The notes under the pieces: model-generated
Database searches by the model: none
What the model saw: only the letters and a program-made list of their open reading frames with translations
Told to the model about the DNA's origin: nothing
Part shown: positions 7,183 to 13,704 of the stretch, piece by piece
Numbering within the stretch: position 1 is the first letter of the stretch
Layout: each line of letters opens with the position of its first letter
NCBI GenBank assembly: GCA_031364505.1
Contig: JANLWK010000097.1
Span: 1 to 15,083 of the forward strand
DNA length: 15,083 bases
From: JANLWK01 sp031364505
GTDB taxonomy: Bacteria; Eisenbacteria; RBG-16-71-46
Reading direction: 5' to 3'
Translations under genes and position numbers: made by a program

Positions 7183-8448
7183 ATGCGCACCTTCGACCTG
7201 TCTCGTGTCGGCGATGCCGCGCTCGTTCGTGAACTGAATTCGCTCCTCGGCCAGGAGCGCGCCGCGCTGGCGGCGGTGCTGGCGCATGTCGCCGAGATCG
7301 ACGCGCGCCGCCTGTACCTGCCCGCGGGCTACCCGTCGATGTTCGCCTACTGCGTCGGCGAGCTTCGGATGTCCGAGGATGCGGCGAAGAAGCGCATCCA
7401 TGCGTCGCGCGCGGCGCGGCAGTTCCCGGTGATCTTCGCGGCAGTTGCCGCCGGGTGGGTGCATCTGACAGGTGTTTGCCTGCTCGCGCCGTACCTGTCG
7501 GCCGAGAACGCTGACTCGTTGATCGCGGCGGCAACGCATCGGTCCTGTTCGGACATCGCGATGATGCTGGCTGAGCGTTTCCCGACGACGGAATCCCTGC
7601 TTCTCGTGTCAGCGAGCACGAATGAACGTGCTGCGCAGCACGTTTCGTTCGATGGCACTGAACAGGTGATGGCTCCGGAGCAGGGTGCGGCTGGTGATGG
7701 CGCTTCTCGCGTCGACTTGCATCGCTCGATCGCGAAGCCCTGCGCCGCGGATCGCGTCACGCTGCAGCTGACGATCAGTCGCGTCGCGTACGAGCAGTTT
7801 CAGTACGCGCAGTCGATGATGTCGCACTCAAACCCCGGCGGCGATCTCGCGGCGGTGATCGAGAGCAGTGCCGCCGCCCTCGTCGCGCGGCTCGAGAAGC
7901 AGAAGTTCGCTGCCACCGCGAAGCCCCGCACGCGTTCGGGCGCGACCCCGCCGAGCGCGAATCCGCGCCACATCCCGGCGGAGGTGAGGCGAGCCGTGTG
8001 CGAACGCGACCAGGGTCGATGCACGTTCGTCGGCAACGCCGGGCATCGATGCGACTCGCGCACACTACTCGAGTTCGACCACATCGTGCCGGTTGCGCGT
8101 GGTGGGCGGGCGACCGTGGACAACCTGCGGTTGCGGTGTCGTTGGCACAACCAGCTCGAGGCGGCGCGTGTGTTCGGCGCGGAGTTCATGGATGCGAAGC
8201 GGAAGCAGTCGCGAGCCGATGCGAACGAAGAGAGAGAGAGCGCAGCCTCGGATCCCAGGCCCGCGGCATCGGCGGCAGACGACGACGCCGATTTCACCGC
8301 CTGCCTGCGCCAGCTCGGCTACCGAAGCTCCGAGATCCGAAGCGCAGTGGCGCATTGCAACAGCATGCGAGGGGCGACGCTCGAGGAGCGCGTGCGGGCA
8401 GCGCTCAAGTACCTGTGCCCTCGGGCGCGAAGCGTGGCGGCGGCGTGA
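7183..8448 (+). CDS. HNH endonuclease with RuvA-C-like C-terminal domain
   Basis: The 421-residue product has three parts. Residues 1-245 are mostly helical, with a conserved-looking N-terminal block (RLYLPAGYPSMFAYCVGELR, 43-62, then MSEDAAKKRIHASRAARQFP). The HNH nuclease domain (about 262-325) shows IPAEVRRAVCERDQGRC, EFDHIVPVARGG with His300, VDNLRLRC with Asn314, and the final His322-Asn323; Cys280, Cys290 and Cys319 might bind zinc. The tail (about 366-412, FTACLRQLGYRSSEIRSAV then LEERVRAALKYL) resembles the three-helix RuvA C-terminal/UBA-like domain. The ATG at 7183 has only a weak purine run (GAAGAAAG) upstream. Codon third positions carry more A and T than in neighbouring genes, and the gene stands alone between long gene-free flanks, suggesting horizontal acquisition. 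Similar genes are often multicopy in high-GC environmental genomes; their biological role is unclear. The nuclease call is firm; the tail assignment is by pattern. Confidence 0.85.
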   Translation: MRTFDLSRVGDAALVRELNSLLGQERAALAAVLAHVAEIDARRLYLPAGYPSMFAYCVGELRMSEDAAKKRIHASRAARQFPVIFAAVAAGWVHLTGVCLLAPYLSAENADSLIAAATHRSCSDIAMMLAERFPTTESLLLVSASTNERAAQHVSFDGTEQVMAPEQGAAGDGASRVDLHRSIAKPCAADRVTLQLTISRVAYEQFQYAQSMMSHSNPGGDLAAVIESSAAALVARLEKQKFAATAKPRTRSGATPPSANPRHIPAEVRRAVCERDQGRCTFVGNAGHRCDSRTLLEFDHIVPVARGGRATVDNLRLRCRWHNQLEAARVFGAEFMDAKRKQSRADANEERESAASDPRPAASAADDDADFTACLRQLGYRSSEIRSAVAHCNSMRGATLEERVRAALKYLCPRARSVAAA

Positions 8449-8586
8449 GTCACGATCAGCGAGTCCTCGAGCACCACCCGGATCGTCAACTGAACGTAAG
8501 CGGGGCGTCGTTCGTCCGCCCTGCGTCTCCTGCGTTCGCTCGCCGCCGCGCCAGCGTTCTCCGTCCCCGCCCGTCCATCTTCGTCG

Positions 8587-8614
8587 CCGCGGTGCACCGT
8601 TCCGAACACCGCGG
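8587..8614. repeat. Inverted repeat CCGCGGTG ... CACCGCGG
   Basis: CCGCGGTG (8587-8594) and CACCGCGG (8607-8614) form a perfect 8-bp inverted repeat with a 12-base spacer, 138 bases after the HNH stop codon. It could be a hairpin ending the HNH transcript, though no T-run follows, or a protein-binding site. Confidence 0.5.
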
Positions 8615-8618
8615 TTGG

Positions 8619-8635
8619 ACGCGTCTCAGACGCGT
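8619..8635. repeat. Inverted repeat ACGCGTCT-c-AGACGCGT
   Basis: This 17-base palindrome, with a single central base, lies four bases after the preceding inverted repeat. As RNA it would fold with ACGCGT arms and a 5-base loop; as DNA it could be a dimer-binding site. It contains two MluI-type ACGCGT words. Confidence 0.5.
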
Positions 8636-8774
8636 ATGCCGTTAACTCCTTGCCGCTCCGCCCTCAGCGCCCGCGGTGCGCCGCGGCACAGCGCCTGCTC
8701 TTCCCTCCTGCGACGCGCGAACGATCGCGCCCTAGCTCCCGTGCATTCGACATCGCCATCATCGGAGGAAGCAC

Positions 8775-9098
8775 ATGCATCGCATCGTCACCGCACTCGC
8801 CGCCCTGATGCTCGTCTCGACGCTCGCCGGCGTCGCCTCGGCGCATCCCTATTCACCGCGCATCGACCGCCGCGAAGCTCGCCAGCACGCGCGTATTCGC
8901 GCCGGCTGGCACCAGGGCGACCTGACGCGGGCGGAGGCTCGGCGCCTGCGCGTTGGACAGCGCCACGTCCATCGCATGGAGCGCCGGTTCAAAGCCGATG
9001 GCCACCTGTCGATGCGTGAGCGCGCGCGGATCCAGCGCGTGCAGAACCACCAGAGCCGCCGCATCTGGCGGATGCGCCACAACGGCCGCCAGGCATAA
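8775..9098 (+). CDS. Small, very basic exported protein with internal duplication
   Basis: The 107-residue product has a signal peptide (MHRIVTALAALMLVSTLAGVASA, predicted cut after about residue 23). The mature part is rich in Arg, His and Gln and predicted all-helical. It contains two related halves: RIRAGWHQGDLTRAEARRLR (40-59) and a second around RRFKADGHLSMRERARIQRV (70-89). Both share a Gly/Asp turn, L[ST], then an acidic-basic helix. Comparable small periplasmic proteins occur widely as hypothetical proteins; the layout recalls helical-hairpin proteins of the Spy/CpxP type, but I cannot place it there. GGAGG lies six bases before the ATG, a strong ribosome site suggesting high expression. 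A strong terminator follows, so it is probably monocistronic. Confidence 0.75.
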   Translation: MHRIVTALAALMLVSTLAGVASAHPYSPRIDRREARQHARIRAGWHQGDLTRAEARRLRVGQRHVHRMERRFKADGHLSMRERARIQRVQNHQSRRIWRMRHNGRQA

Positions 9099-9170
9099 CC
9101 CGACTCGACGTCGCCGGGCCGGCTCGTCTTGAACGCCAGGGCCAGGATGCGAGCGCGGCACGGCGCGAAG

Positions 9171-9204
9171 CCCCCGGGGGGTCATCCCTCGGGGGTCTTT
9201 CGTT
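9171..9204 (+). terminator. Strong Rho-independent terminator
   Basis: CCCCCGGGGG (9171-9180) pairs with CCCTCGGGGG (9186-9195) through a 10-bp stem with one G-T wobble and a 5-base loop, directly followed by TCTTTCGTT. It lies 72 bases after the small exported protein gene and 11 bases from the end of the converging minus-strand barrel gene. It ends the plus-strand transcript and may also block read-through from the other side. Confidence 0.78.
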
Positions 9205-9215
9205 CCCGGGCTGCC

Positions 9216-10637
9216 CTAGTCCCGTTCGAACGGGCGCAGCAGGTCCATCGCGCGGCCGAACGACATGCTGATCCGGCTCCCATCGCCCGGGCCGAGCGGC
9301 CAGGCGAAGTGGATGCGCACGAAGTCCGTGGGCTGCGGCAGTCCGGGCTGGTAGAGCAGCGAGAAGCCAGCCTCGCTGCGCCACGAGGCGCCGTCCCGCC
9401 AGCCGTCGGCGTGGGGCGTCACGCCCGTGTACGGATCCCGTCCCCACACCGCGCCGGTAGCGGCGAAGACGCCGAGGTGGATCGGCATGGCGCTGCGGCC
9501 CTGGCGGCGCGCGAAGCCGAGAATGTCGCGCAGGTAGAGCCACTCCGACCGCGCGAACGCGATGCGCGCGCCGCCGAGGCTCTCACCGCCCAGGCTGCGC
9601 AATCGCGACGGGCCGCCGAGGTAGAACGACTGCTGCGGCACGGGATCGCCGTCGAGGCGGCCCAGCTCGGCCTGCGGCAGCCACGAGATGCTGCGGCTCA
9701 GGCCGACGTCAATGGCGCCGCTCACCAACGTGCGCCGGTAGTCGAACGTGCTCGAGAGCCCGCGGCCGGAGTTCACGTGCAGCAGCTGCACCACCGCGGG
9801 CGTATGCGGCACGCGCGCGAGCGCCTCGAATTCGATCTCGCGCGCGCGGCCGGTCCAGGCGGCGAGGTTGCCGGGAACGAGCAGCGGTCGGTCGAACAGG
9901 TTCCACGTCGCGGTCGTGGTGCGCGGCGACTCGAGCATGTCGCGGTACGCCAGGCCCAGGCGGTGCGCGCCACCCTCGCGGAAGATCCGCGCCTCGACGC
10001 CGTCGCGCCGCAGGTAGTGCTTGCGGTCGGCGCCGTTCAGGAAGGCGCGAAGCGCCGACAGCTCGGCGTCCACGGGATCGCGGTCCATCGTCATCGTGCG
10101 GCGCCCGCCGAGGGCACGGAAGCCCCATGTCGATCCCGGGCGGACGAGGCGCTTCTCGTACGACAGCCGGCCGAGCGTCAGGTTCGGACCCGTCGCCGTG
10201 GCGAGCCGGCCTTCGAAGTGCCCCATGCGCGTGGCGCGGCCGTAGCCCACGCCGCCGCCGAGCACGGGTCCGTCGACTCGATTGAAGGCGAGCACGGGGA
10301 AGTACGACAGCCGGTTCGGCGAGAACGGCGGCCACATCCGCGGGTGCTCGAGCGCCTCGATGCGCGCGCTGTCGAGGCCGGCGGTGTCGGTGGGTGCAGC
10401 GATCGCGCCGAAGTAGGCGTCGGATGAATCCGCGAGCGTGCGCAGATAGCCGCCGAGCGTCGTATCGGGCGCGGGCGCGTCGGCGCGCGCCGCGGGCGCC
10501 GTGTACGCGCTCGTATCGGGTGTGGCGGGCGCCGTGCGCGCGCTCGTGTCGGGCGTGGCGGGCGCATCTTGCGCGTCGGCGCGCGCCGCGACCGCGAGCG
10601 TGACGGCGAGCAGCGCCGCCAGAACGGTGCGGATCAA
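9216..10637 (-). CDS. Outer-membrane beta-barrel protein (BamA/DUF5686-like barrel)
   Basis: The start chosen is TTG at 10637, giving 473 residues. TTGA overlaps the stop codon of the upstream gene by 4 bp, and the TTG is followed at once by a signal peptide (IRTVLAALLAVTLAVAARADA, cut near 20). A Pro/Ala/Thr-rich linker (about 23-58) contains two 11-residue repeats of the type TAPATPDTSAY. From about residue 105 the sequence alternates polar and hydrophobic residues with many aromatics and glycines, as in outer-membrane barrels. FSPNRLSYFPVLAFNRVDGPV (105-125) resembles the barrel entry of DUF5686/BamA-type proteins, and the C-terminus (FVRIHFAWPLG, then SMSFGRAMDLLRP) resembles terminal barrel strands. 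No POTRA domains are present. It is probably an outer-membrane protein working with the LolA-like partner encoded just before it; its cargo is unknown. Confidence 0.72.
   Translation of the reverse strand: MIRTVLAALLAVTLAVAARADAQDAPATPDTSARTAPATPDTSAYTAPAARADAPAPDTTLGGYLRTLADSSDAYFGAIAAPTDTAGLDSARIEALEHPRMWPPFSPNRLSYFPVLAFNRVDGPVLGGGVGYGRATRMGHFEGRLATATGPNLTLGRLSYEKRLVRPGSTWGFRALGGRRTMTMDRDPVDAELSALRAFLNGADRKHYLRRDGVEARIFREGGAHRLGLAYRDMLESPRTTTATWNLFDRPLLVPGNLAAWTGRAREIEFEALARVPHTPAVVQLLHVNSGRGLSSTFDYRRTLVSGAIDVGLSRSISWLPQAELGRLDGDPVPQQSFYLGGPSRLRSLGGESLGGARIAFARSEWLYLRDILGFARRQGRSAMPIHLGVFAATGAVWGRDPYTGVTPHADGWRDGASWRSEAGFSLLYQPGLPQPTDFVRIHFAWPLGPGDGSRISMSFGRAMDLLRPFERD
10634..10637 (-). other. 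TTGA start/stop overlap coupling two genes
   Basis: On the minus strand the bases TTGA provide both the TGA stop of the LolA-like gene and the TTG start of the barrel gene. Coupling by termination-reinitiation explains the rare start codon and the lack of an obvious separate ribosome site. Confidence 0.65.
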
Positions 10638-11509
10638 CGCGCCCCCGCCGCGACGAACAGGGAGTCCGGCAGGCCCCGGTTCAGCGCGTACTGGTCGAAC
10701 TGCAGGCTGAAGTCCAAGCGCCGGCCGAGCCGCGGCACGGGAATCGTGAAGCTCGCGCGCATGAGCACGCGGGCGAGCACCCAGAAGTCGCCCACGCGCC
10801 GGCGCTCGATGACCATGCGGTCGATGCCCTTGAGCAGCAGCGGCACGGGCGAGCGCTCGAAGTCGATCTCCTGGCGCACGATGACGAAGTCGTTCGTGTT
10901 CACCCACACGACGCCGCTCGGCACCGTGGGATCCAGCGGGGACTTGGGCTCGAAGCGGATGCGGTAGACGACCTGGTTGCCCGTCACGTCGCGCCCGACG
11001 ATCCGGTAGCGGTAGCCGCGTCGCGCCTCGGGCCGGAACGCGAAGTTCACGATCTCCTCGCTCATGTCGTCGCGGAAGTTGATCTGCACGTCCGCCTTGC
11101 CCTTGTCGGTCTTCGCCTTGCGATGCCGCAGCAGCAGCGTGCGCACGTGGTCCGGCTTCTTGCGCCAGACCTGGACCACGTTCTCCTCGAGGAACTCGGC
11201 CGGCGCGACGTCGTTCTTGCCGCGCATCAGCCGCATCGTCGCGATGAACGACTCGTCGACGAGCAGCGAGTCGCGGCGCCGCTCGGCGTGGGCGATGCGG
11301 TCGAGGATCTCATCGAGCGTCATGCGCGGCGCCGACACGAGCACCTCCGGCACCGACGTGGTCATCGTGTCCTCGCGGGCGAGGGTGGGGCCGCCGGATT
11401 CGCCCGCGGCGCGGCTCGTGGCCGCCGCCGATGGGACGGGCCCGGGGGTGAGCGACCAGGCGACGGCTCCAAGCGCGATGATGAGGGGGGTCACGAATCG
11501 GCTGCGCAT
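10634..11509 (-). CDS. Exported LolA-like / outer-membrane lipoprotein-sorting-type protein
   Basis: The 291-residue product starts with a signal peptide (MRSRFVTPLIIALGAVAWSL, cleavage expected near 27-30). A helical part (about 63-95) follows. Then a long run of beta-strands includes RGYRYRIVGRDV (164-175), QVVYRIRFEPKSP (179-191), SGVVWVNTNDFVIVRQEIDF (198-217) and GDFWVLARVLMRASF (240-254). This layout, with an amphipathic half-barrel and a GxVWVN strand, resembles LolA/LolB-like and DUF4292/outer-membrane lipoprotein-sorting folds, which carry lipid or lipoprotein. No lipobox is seen. The ATG at 11509 was chosen because it begins the signal peptide; AAGGA lies close upstream, at only three bases. 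An in-frame ATG at 11575 would put 22 hydrophilic residues before the signal. It is coupled to the barrel gene. Confidence 0.68.
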   Translation of the reverse strand: MRSRFVTPLIIALGAVAWSLTPGPVPSAAATSRAAGESGGPTLAREDTMTTSVPEVLVSAPRMTLDEILDRIAHAERRRDSLLVDESFIATMRLMRGKNDVAPAEFLEENVVQVWRKKPDHVRTLLLRHRKAKTDKGKADVQINFRDDMSEEIVNFAFRPEARRGYRYRIVGRDVTGNQVVYRIRFEPKSPLDPTVPSGVVWVNTNDFVIVRQEIDFERSPVPLLLKGIDRMVIERRRVGDFWVLARVLMRASFTIPVPRLGRRLDFSLQFDQYALNRGLPDSLFVAAGAR

Positions 11510-11613
11510 CGTTCCTTGGGGGTCCTCGGGAGGGTCCCTGGACGGAGTGGACGAAGGGGTACAGTCCCGCATCATCGGCGACGGCTTGGCACCGGCGCAA
11601 CGATGCGCGGCCG

Positions 11614-11722
11614 GCGGTCACGCGGTGAGGCGCGGCCGCGACACCGCGTTCGTGGCTACGGGAGGGACTCCTCCCCGGTTTCGGCGCGCCGCAACGGGTT
11701 CCGAAGGCCGCGGTCACGCGGT
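11614..11722. repeat. Pair of 13-bp direct repeats GCGGTCACGCGGT
   Basis: Identical 13-base copies lie at 11614-11626 and 11710-11722, start to start 96 bases apart. The second copy is part of an imperfect 8-base tandem array, CGCGGTCA CGCGGTTA CGCGCTCG (709-732 after 11000). Equal sites in a divergent promoter region suggest binding of one regulator at two places. Confidence 0.4.
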
Positions 11723-11732
11723 TACGCGCTCG

Positions 11733-11747
11733 TGCAAATGCTTTGCA
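11733..11747. promoter_or_regulatory. Inverted repeat TGCAAA-tgc-TTTGCA, possible operator
   Basis: A perfect 6-bp inverted repeat with a 3-base spacer, unusually A/T-rich for this window, 98 bases before the start codon of the plus-strand barrel gene. The size fits a helix-turn-helix dimer site. No T-run follows, so it is not a terminator. Confidence 0.4.
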
Positions 11748-11845
11748 TGTCCCGCGCCGCCACGCGTTCCGATCCGGCACGCCACGTGCTCATTTCCGGG
11801 TCGCTGGCCGCATCGTCTCCCCCGCGGCCATCAGGGAGGATCCCA

Positions 11846-12670
11846 ATGCACGCACGTCATTCGGGGCTGGCGCTGGCCGCCCTGCTGTCCACTTCGATTC
11901 CCGCCGCGTCGTTCGCGTCGGCCACCTTGTCCTCGCCCGCGCCTTCGCTGGCGCTGTCGCTCGTGGAAATCGCGAATTCGTCTTCGGAGCGGTCGCTCGA
12001 GCGCGAGCAGCACCAGGGGTTTGGCGACCGCCTCGAGTCGATTCGCTATCGCCCGCGCTGGCGGCAGCGTGAACGCGAGCGCGGCGACGGTGGCCAGACG
12101 ACGGGCTACGTCCAGTTCCACGGCGGCTTCCTGTCGCCGAGCGACGACCAGTCCAATGCCGCGCTGTTCGGCATGCGCGTCGGATCCAACATGGACGATC
12201 ACGTGCAGCTCGGCCTCGGCATGGACTGGAGCCATCGCTCCGACCACCAGAGCACGGTGATCGGCAGCGGCACGCTGCCCGGCGGGCAGCCCGTCGAGCG
12301 ACGCGTGGATCTCGCGAGCGTGTCGTCGGACTTGCTGCCGGTGCTTGCCTTCGTGCAGATCGCGCCCACCGGCTCGCGCGCCGGCGGCCCGTACGTCGGC
12401 ATCGCCGGCGGGTGGGAAGCGCTGTTCGTGTCGGCGCAGGACTTCAACACCCAGGAAGACTTCGACGCGACGTACACCGGCTGGGGCTGGCAGTTCTACG
12501 GCGGCTTCGCCTTCCCGCTGTCGAGCACCACGCGCATCAACCTGGAAGGCTTCACGAACAGCGGCGACCTGGACCGTGACGTGCACGACCCGGTGACCGG
12601 CCAGGAATACCGCGAGATCGTCGACGCCGGCGGCGCGGGATTGCGCGCGGGCGTGAGCTTCGGGTTCTAG
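11846..12670 (+). CDS. Exported outer-membrane beta-barrel-like protein
   Basis: The 274-residue product begins with a signal peptide (about 1-26, ending ASFASA). Residues 30-84 are a polar, Arg/Glu-rich linker (REQHQGFGDRL, RPRWRQRERERGDG). From about residue 86 it shows alternating strands typical of an 8-stranded-type barrel: TTGYVQFHGGFLSPSDD, GMRVGSNMDDHVQLGLGMDW, PYVGIAGGWEALF, GWGWQFYGGFAFPL. It ends in GLRAGVSFGF with a C-terminal Phe, the usual outer-membrane insertion signal. It resembles porin-family/OmpA-type barrels without an identifiable named family. AGGGAGGA five bases before the ATG at 11846 is a strong ribosome site, and the long upstream reading frame before it is not needed. 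It diverges from the LolA-like gene, and nth follows 93 bp later. Confidence 0.75.
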   Translation: MHARHSGLALAALLSTSIPAASFASATLSSPAPSLALSLVEIANSSSERSLEREQHQGFGDRLESIRYRPRWRQRERERGDGGQTTGYVQFHGGFLSPSDDQSNAALFGMRVGSNMDDHVQLGLGMDWSHRSDHQSTVIGSGTLPGGQPVERRVDLASVSSDLLPVLAFVQIAPTGSRAGGPYVGIAGGWEALFVSAQDFNTQEDFDATYTGWGWQFYGGFAFPLSSTTRINLEGFTNSGDLDRDVHDPVTGQEYREIVDAGGAGLRAGVSFGF

Positions 12671-12763
12671 CCTGGGGGACCATTCGCGGCGTCGCGAGGA
12701 TCGGTCGCTCGCGGCGCCGCCCCGGGTCTTGCCGGGCCCTACATGCTCCTTTAGTGTGGCCGC

Positions 12764-13696
12764 ATGCCCCGCCGACGCCATCGCGCGAAGCCGAAGCCCA
12801 GCGACGCGCCGCGGCTGCCGGCGAAGGCGCGCCCGCGAACGACACCAGGCTCGAAGCGCAAGGCCGTGGGATCCGCTCCCGCCGGACGCTCCGGCAAGGC
12901 CGCCCGCGCGCGGCGGACGACCGCGAAGCCCGGCGCCCCAGCCAAGACGGCGGACCGCGGCGGCGCCCACGCGCGGCGCCCCGCGGCGAGCACGCGCAAG
13001 CTGCCGAGTGCCTCGCGCAAGGGCGCCGCACGCAAACCACGCGGTCGCTTCACTCCGCCGGATCCCGTTCGGGTCGCGGCGATCCTCGAGACGCTTGAAC
13101 GCAGCTATCCCGAGGCGGTCACCGCGCTCGACTTCGAGTCGCCGCTCCAGCTCCTGATCGCGACGATCCTGTCGGCCCAGTGCACCGACGCGCGGGTCAA
13201 CATGGTCACGCCCGGACTGTTCCGTCGCTATCCCGACGCGACGGCCCTCGCGGCGGCCGTGCCCGCGGAGCTGGAAGAGGTGATCCGCTCGACGGGCTTC
13301 TACCGCAACAAGGCGCGCGCCATTCGCGAGTGCTCCGCCGACATCGTGTCGCGGTACGGCGGCGAGGTGCCGCGCACGCTCGATGATCTGACCACGCTGC
13401 GCGGCGTCGGCCGCAAGACCGCGAACGTCGTCCTCGGAAACGCGTTCGGCATCCCCGGCCTGGTCGTCGATACACACGTGGCGCGCGTGTCCCACCGTCT
13501 CGGGCTCCAGAACGAGGGCGACGCGGTCAAGATCGAGTTCGCGCTGATGCCGCTGATCCCCGAGGCCCAGTGGTCGATCTTCTCGCACTGGCTGATCCTG
13601 CACGGGCGGCGAGTCTGCATCGCGCGCAAGCCGAAGTGCTCCATCTGCCCGCTGGAGGCGCTGTGCCCGCGCATCGGCGTCACGGCGTCGGCCTGA
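12764..13696 (+). CDS. nth: Endonuclease III with long basic N-terminal tail
   Basis: The C-terminal 210 residues are a complete endonuclease III, the bifunctional glycosylase/AP lyase that removes oxidised pyrimidines in base excision repair. Visible features are ILSAQCTD (135-142), the helix-hairpin-helix LRGVGRKTANVVLG (212-225) with catalytic Lys218, the VDTHVAR motif (235-241) with Asp236, and the iron-sulfur cluster cysteines 285, 292, 295 and 301 (C-X6-C-X2-C-X5-C). Relative to the E. coli enzyme (Lys120, Asp138), numbering is shifted by 98. The extra N-terminus (1-97) is composed almost wholly of Lys, Arg, Ala, Pro, Ser and Gly, like histone H1 tails. Its codons keep G/C at third positions, supporting translation. 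The ATG at 12764 lacks a clear ribosome site. A GTG at codon 35 is an alternative start. The SppA gene follows 8 bp downstream. Confidence 0.93.
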   Translation: MPRRRHRAKPKPSDAPRLPAKARPRTTPGSKRKAVGSAPAGRSGKAARARRTTAKPGAPAKTADRGGAHARRPAASTRKLPSASRKGAARKPRGRFTPPDPVRVAAILETLERSYPEAVTALDFESPLQLLIATILSAQCTDARVNMVTPGLFRRYPDATALAAAVPAELEEVIRSTGFYRNKARAIRECSADIVSRYGGEVPRTLDDLTTLRGVGRKTANVVLGNAFGIPGLVVDTHVARVSHRLGLQNEGDAVKIEFALMPLIPEAQWSIFSHWLILHGRRVCIARKPKCSICPLEALCPRIGVTASA

Positions 13697-13704
13697 CGCG
13701 GTCC

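Larger units (their letters stand above)
8449..8774. other. Gene-poor flank downstream of the HNH endonuclease
   Basis: I see no supported gene in these 326 bases. They include two neighbouring inverted repeats (8587-8614 and 8619-8635), a second copy of CCGCGGTGC at 8671-8679, and the leader of the following small exported protein, ending in its strong ribosome site at 8764-8768. No clear promoter can be named. Confidence 0.5.
11510..11845. promoter_or_regulatory. Divergent intergenic region with direct and inverted repeats
   Basis: These 336 bases separate the LolA-like/barrel operon (minus) from a barrel protein gene (plus) and must hold promoters for both. They contain a 13-base direct repeat (11614-11626 and 11710-11722), a GC hairpin GGGAGG-gact-CCTCCC (11660-11675), and the A/T-rich inverted repeat TGCAAA-tgc-TTTGCA (11733-11747). 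I cannot assign -35/-10 elements with confidence. Confidence 0.5.

Noticed and set aside
8319..8609. Minus-strand 96-codon frame spanning the HNH 3' end and downstream flank
   Set aside because: Half of it is antisense to the HNH tail, no ribosome site is seen, and the product has no recognisable feature.
6655..8774. Insertion sequence or transposon around the HNH gene
   Set aside because: No transposase, no matching terminal inverted repeats at the two borders and no target duplication were found, so it is listed only as a possible cassette.
9129..10427. 432-codon plus-strand frame opposite the outer-membrane barrel
   Set aside because: Shadow of the minus-strand barrel gene, and it would read through a strong terminator at 9171-9204.
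12721..12736. CCCGG-gtcttg-CCGGG hairpin as terminator of the barrel gene
   Set aside because: Only five base pairs and no T-run follows; such stems are common by chance in DNA this GC-rich.
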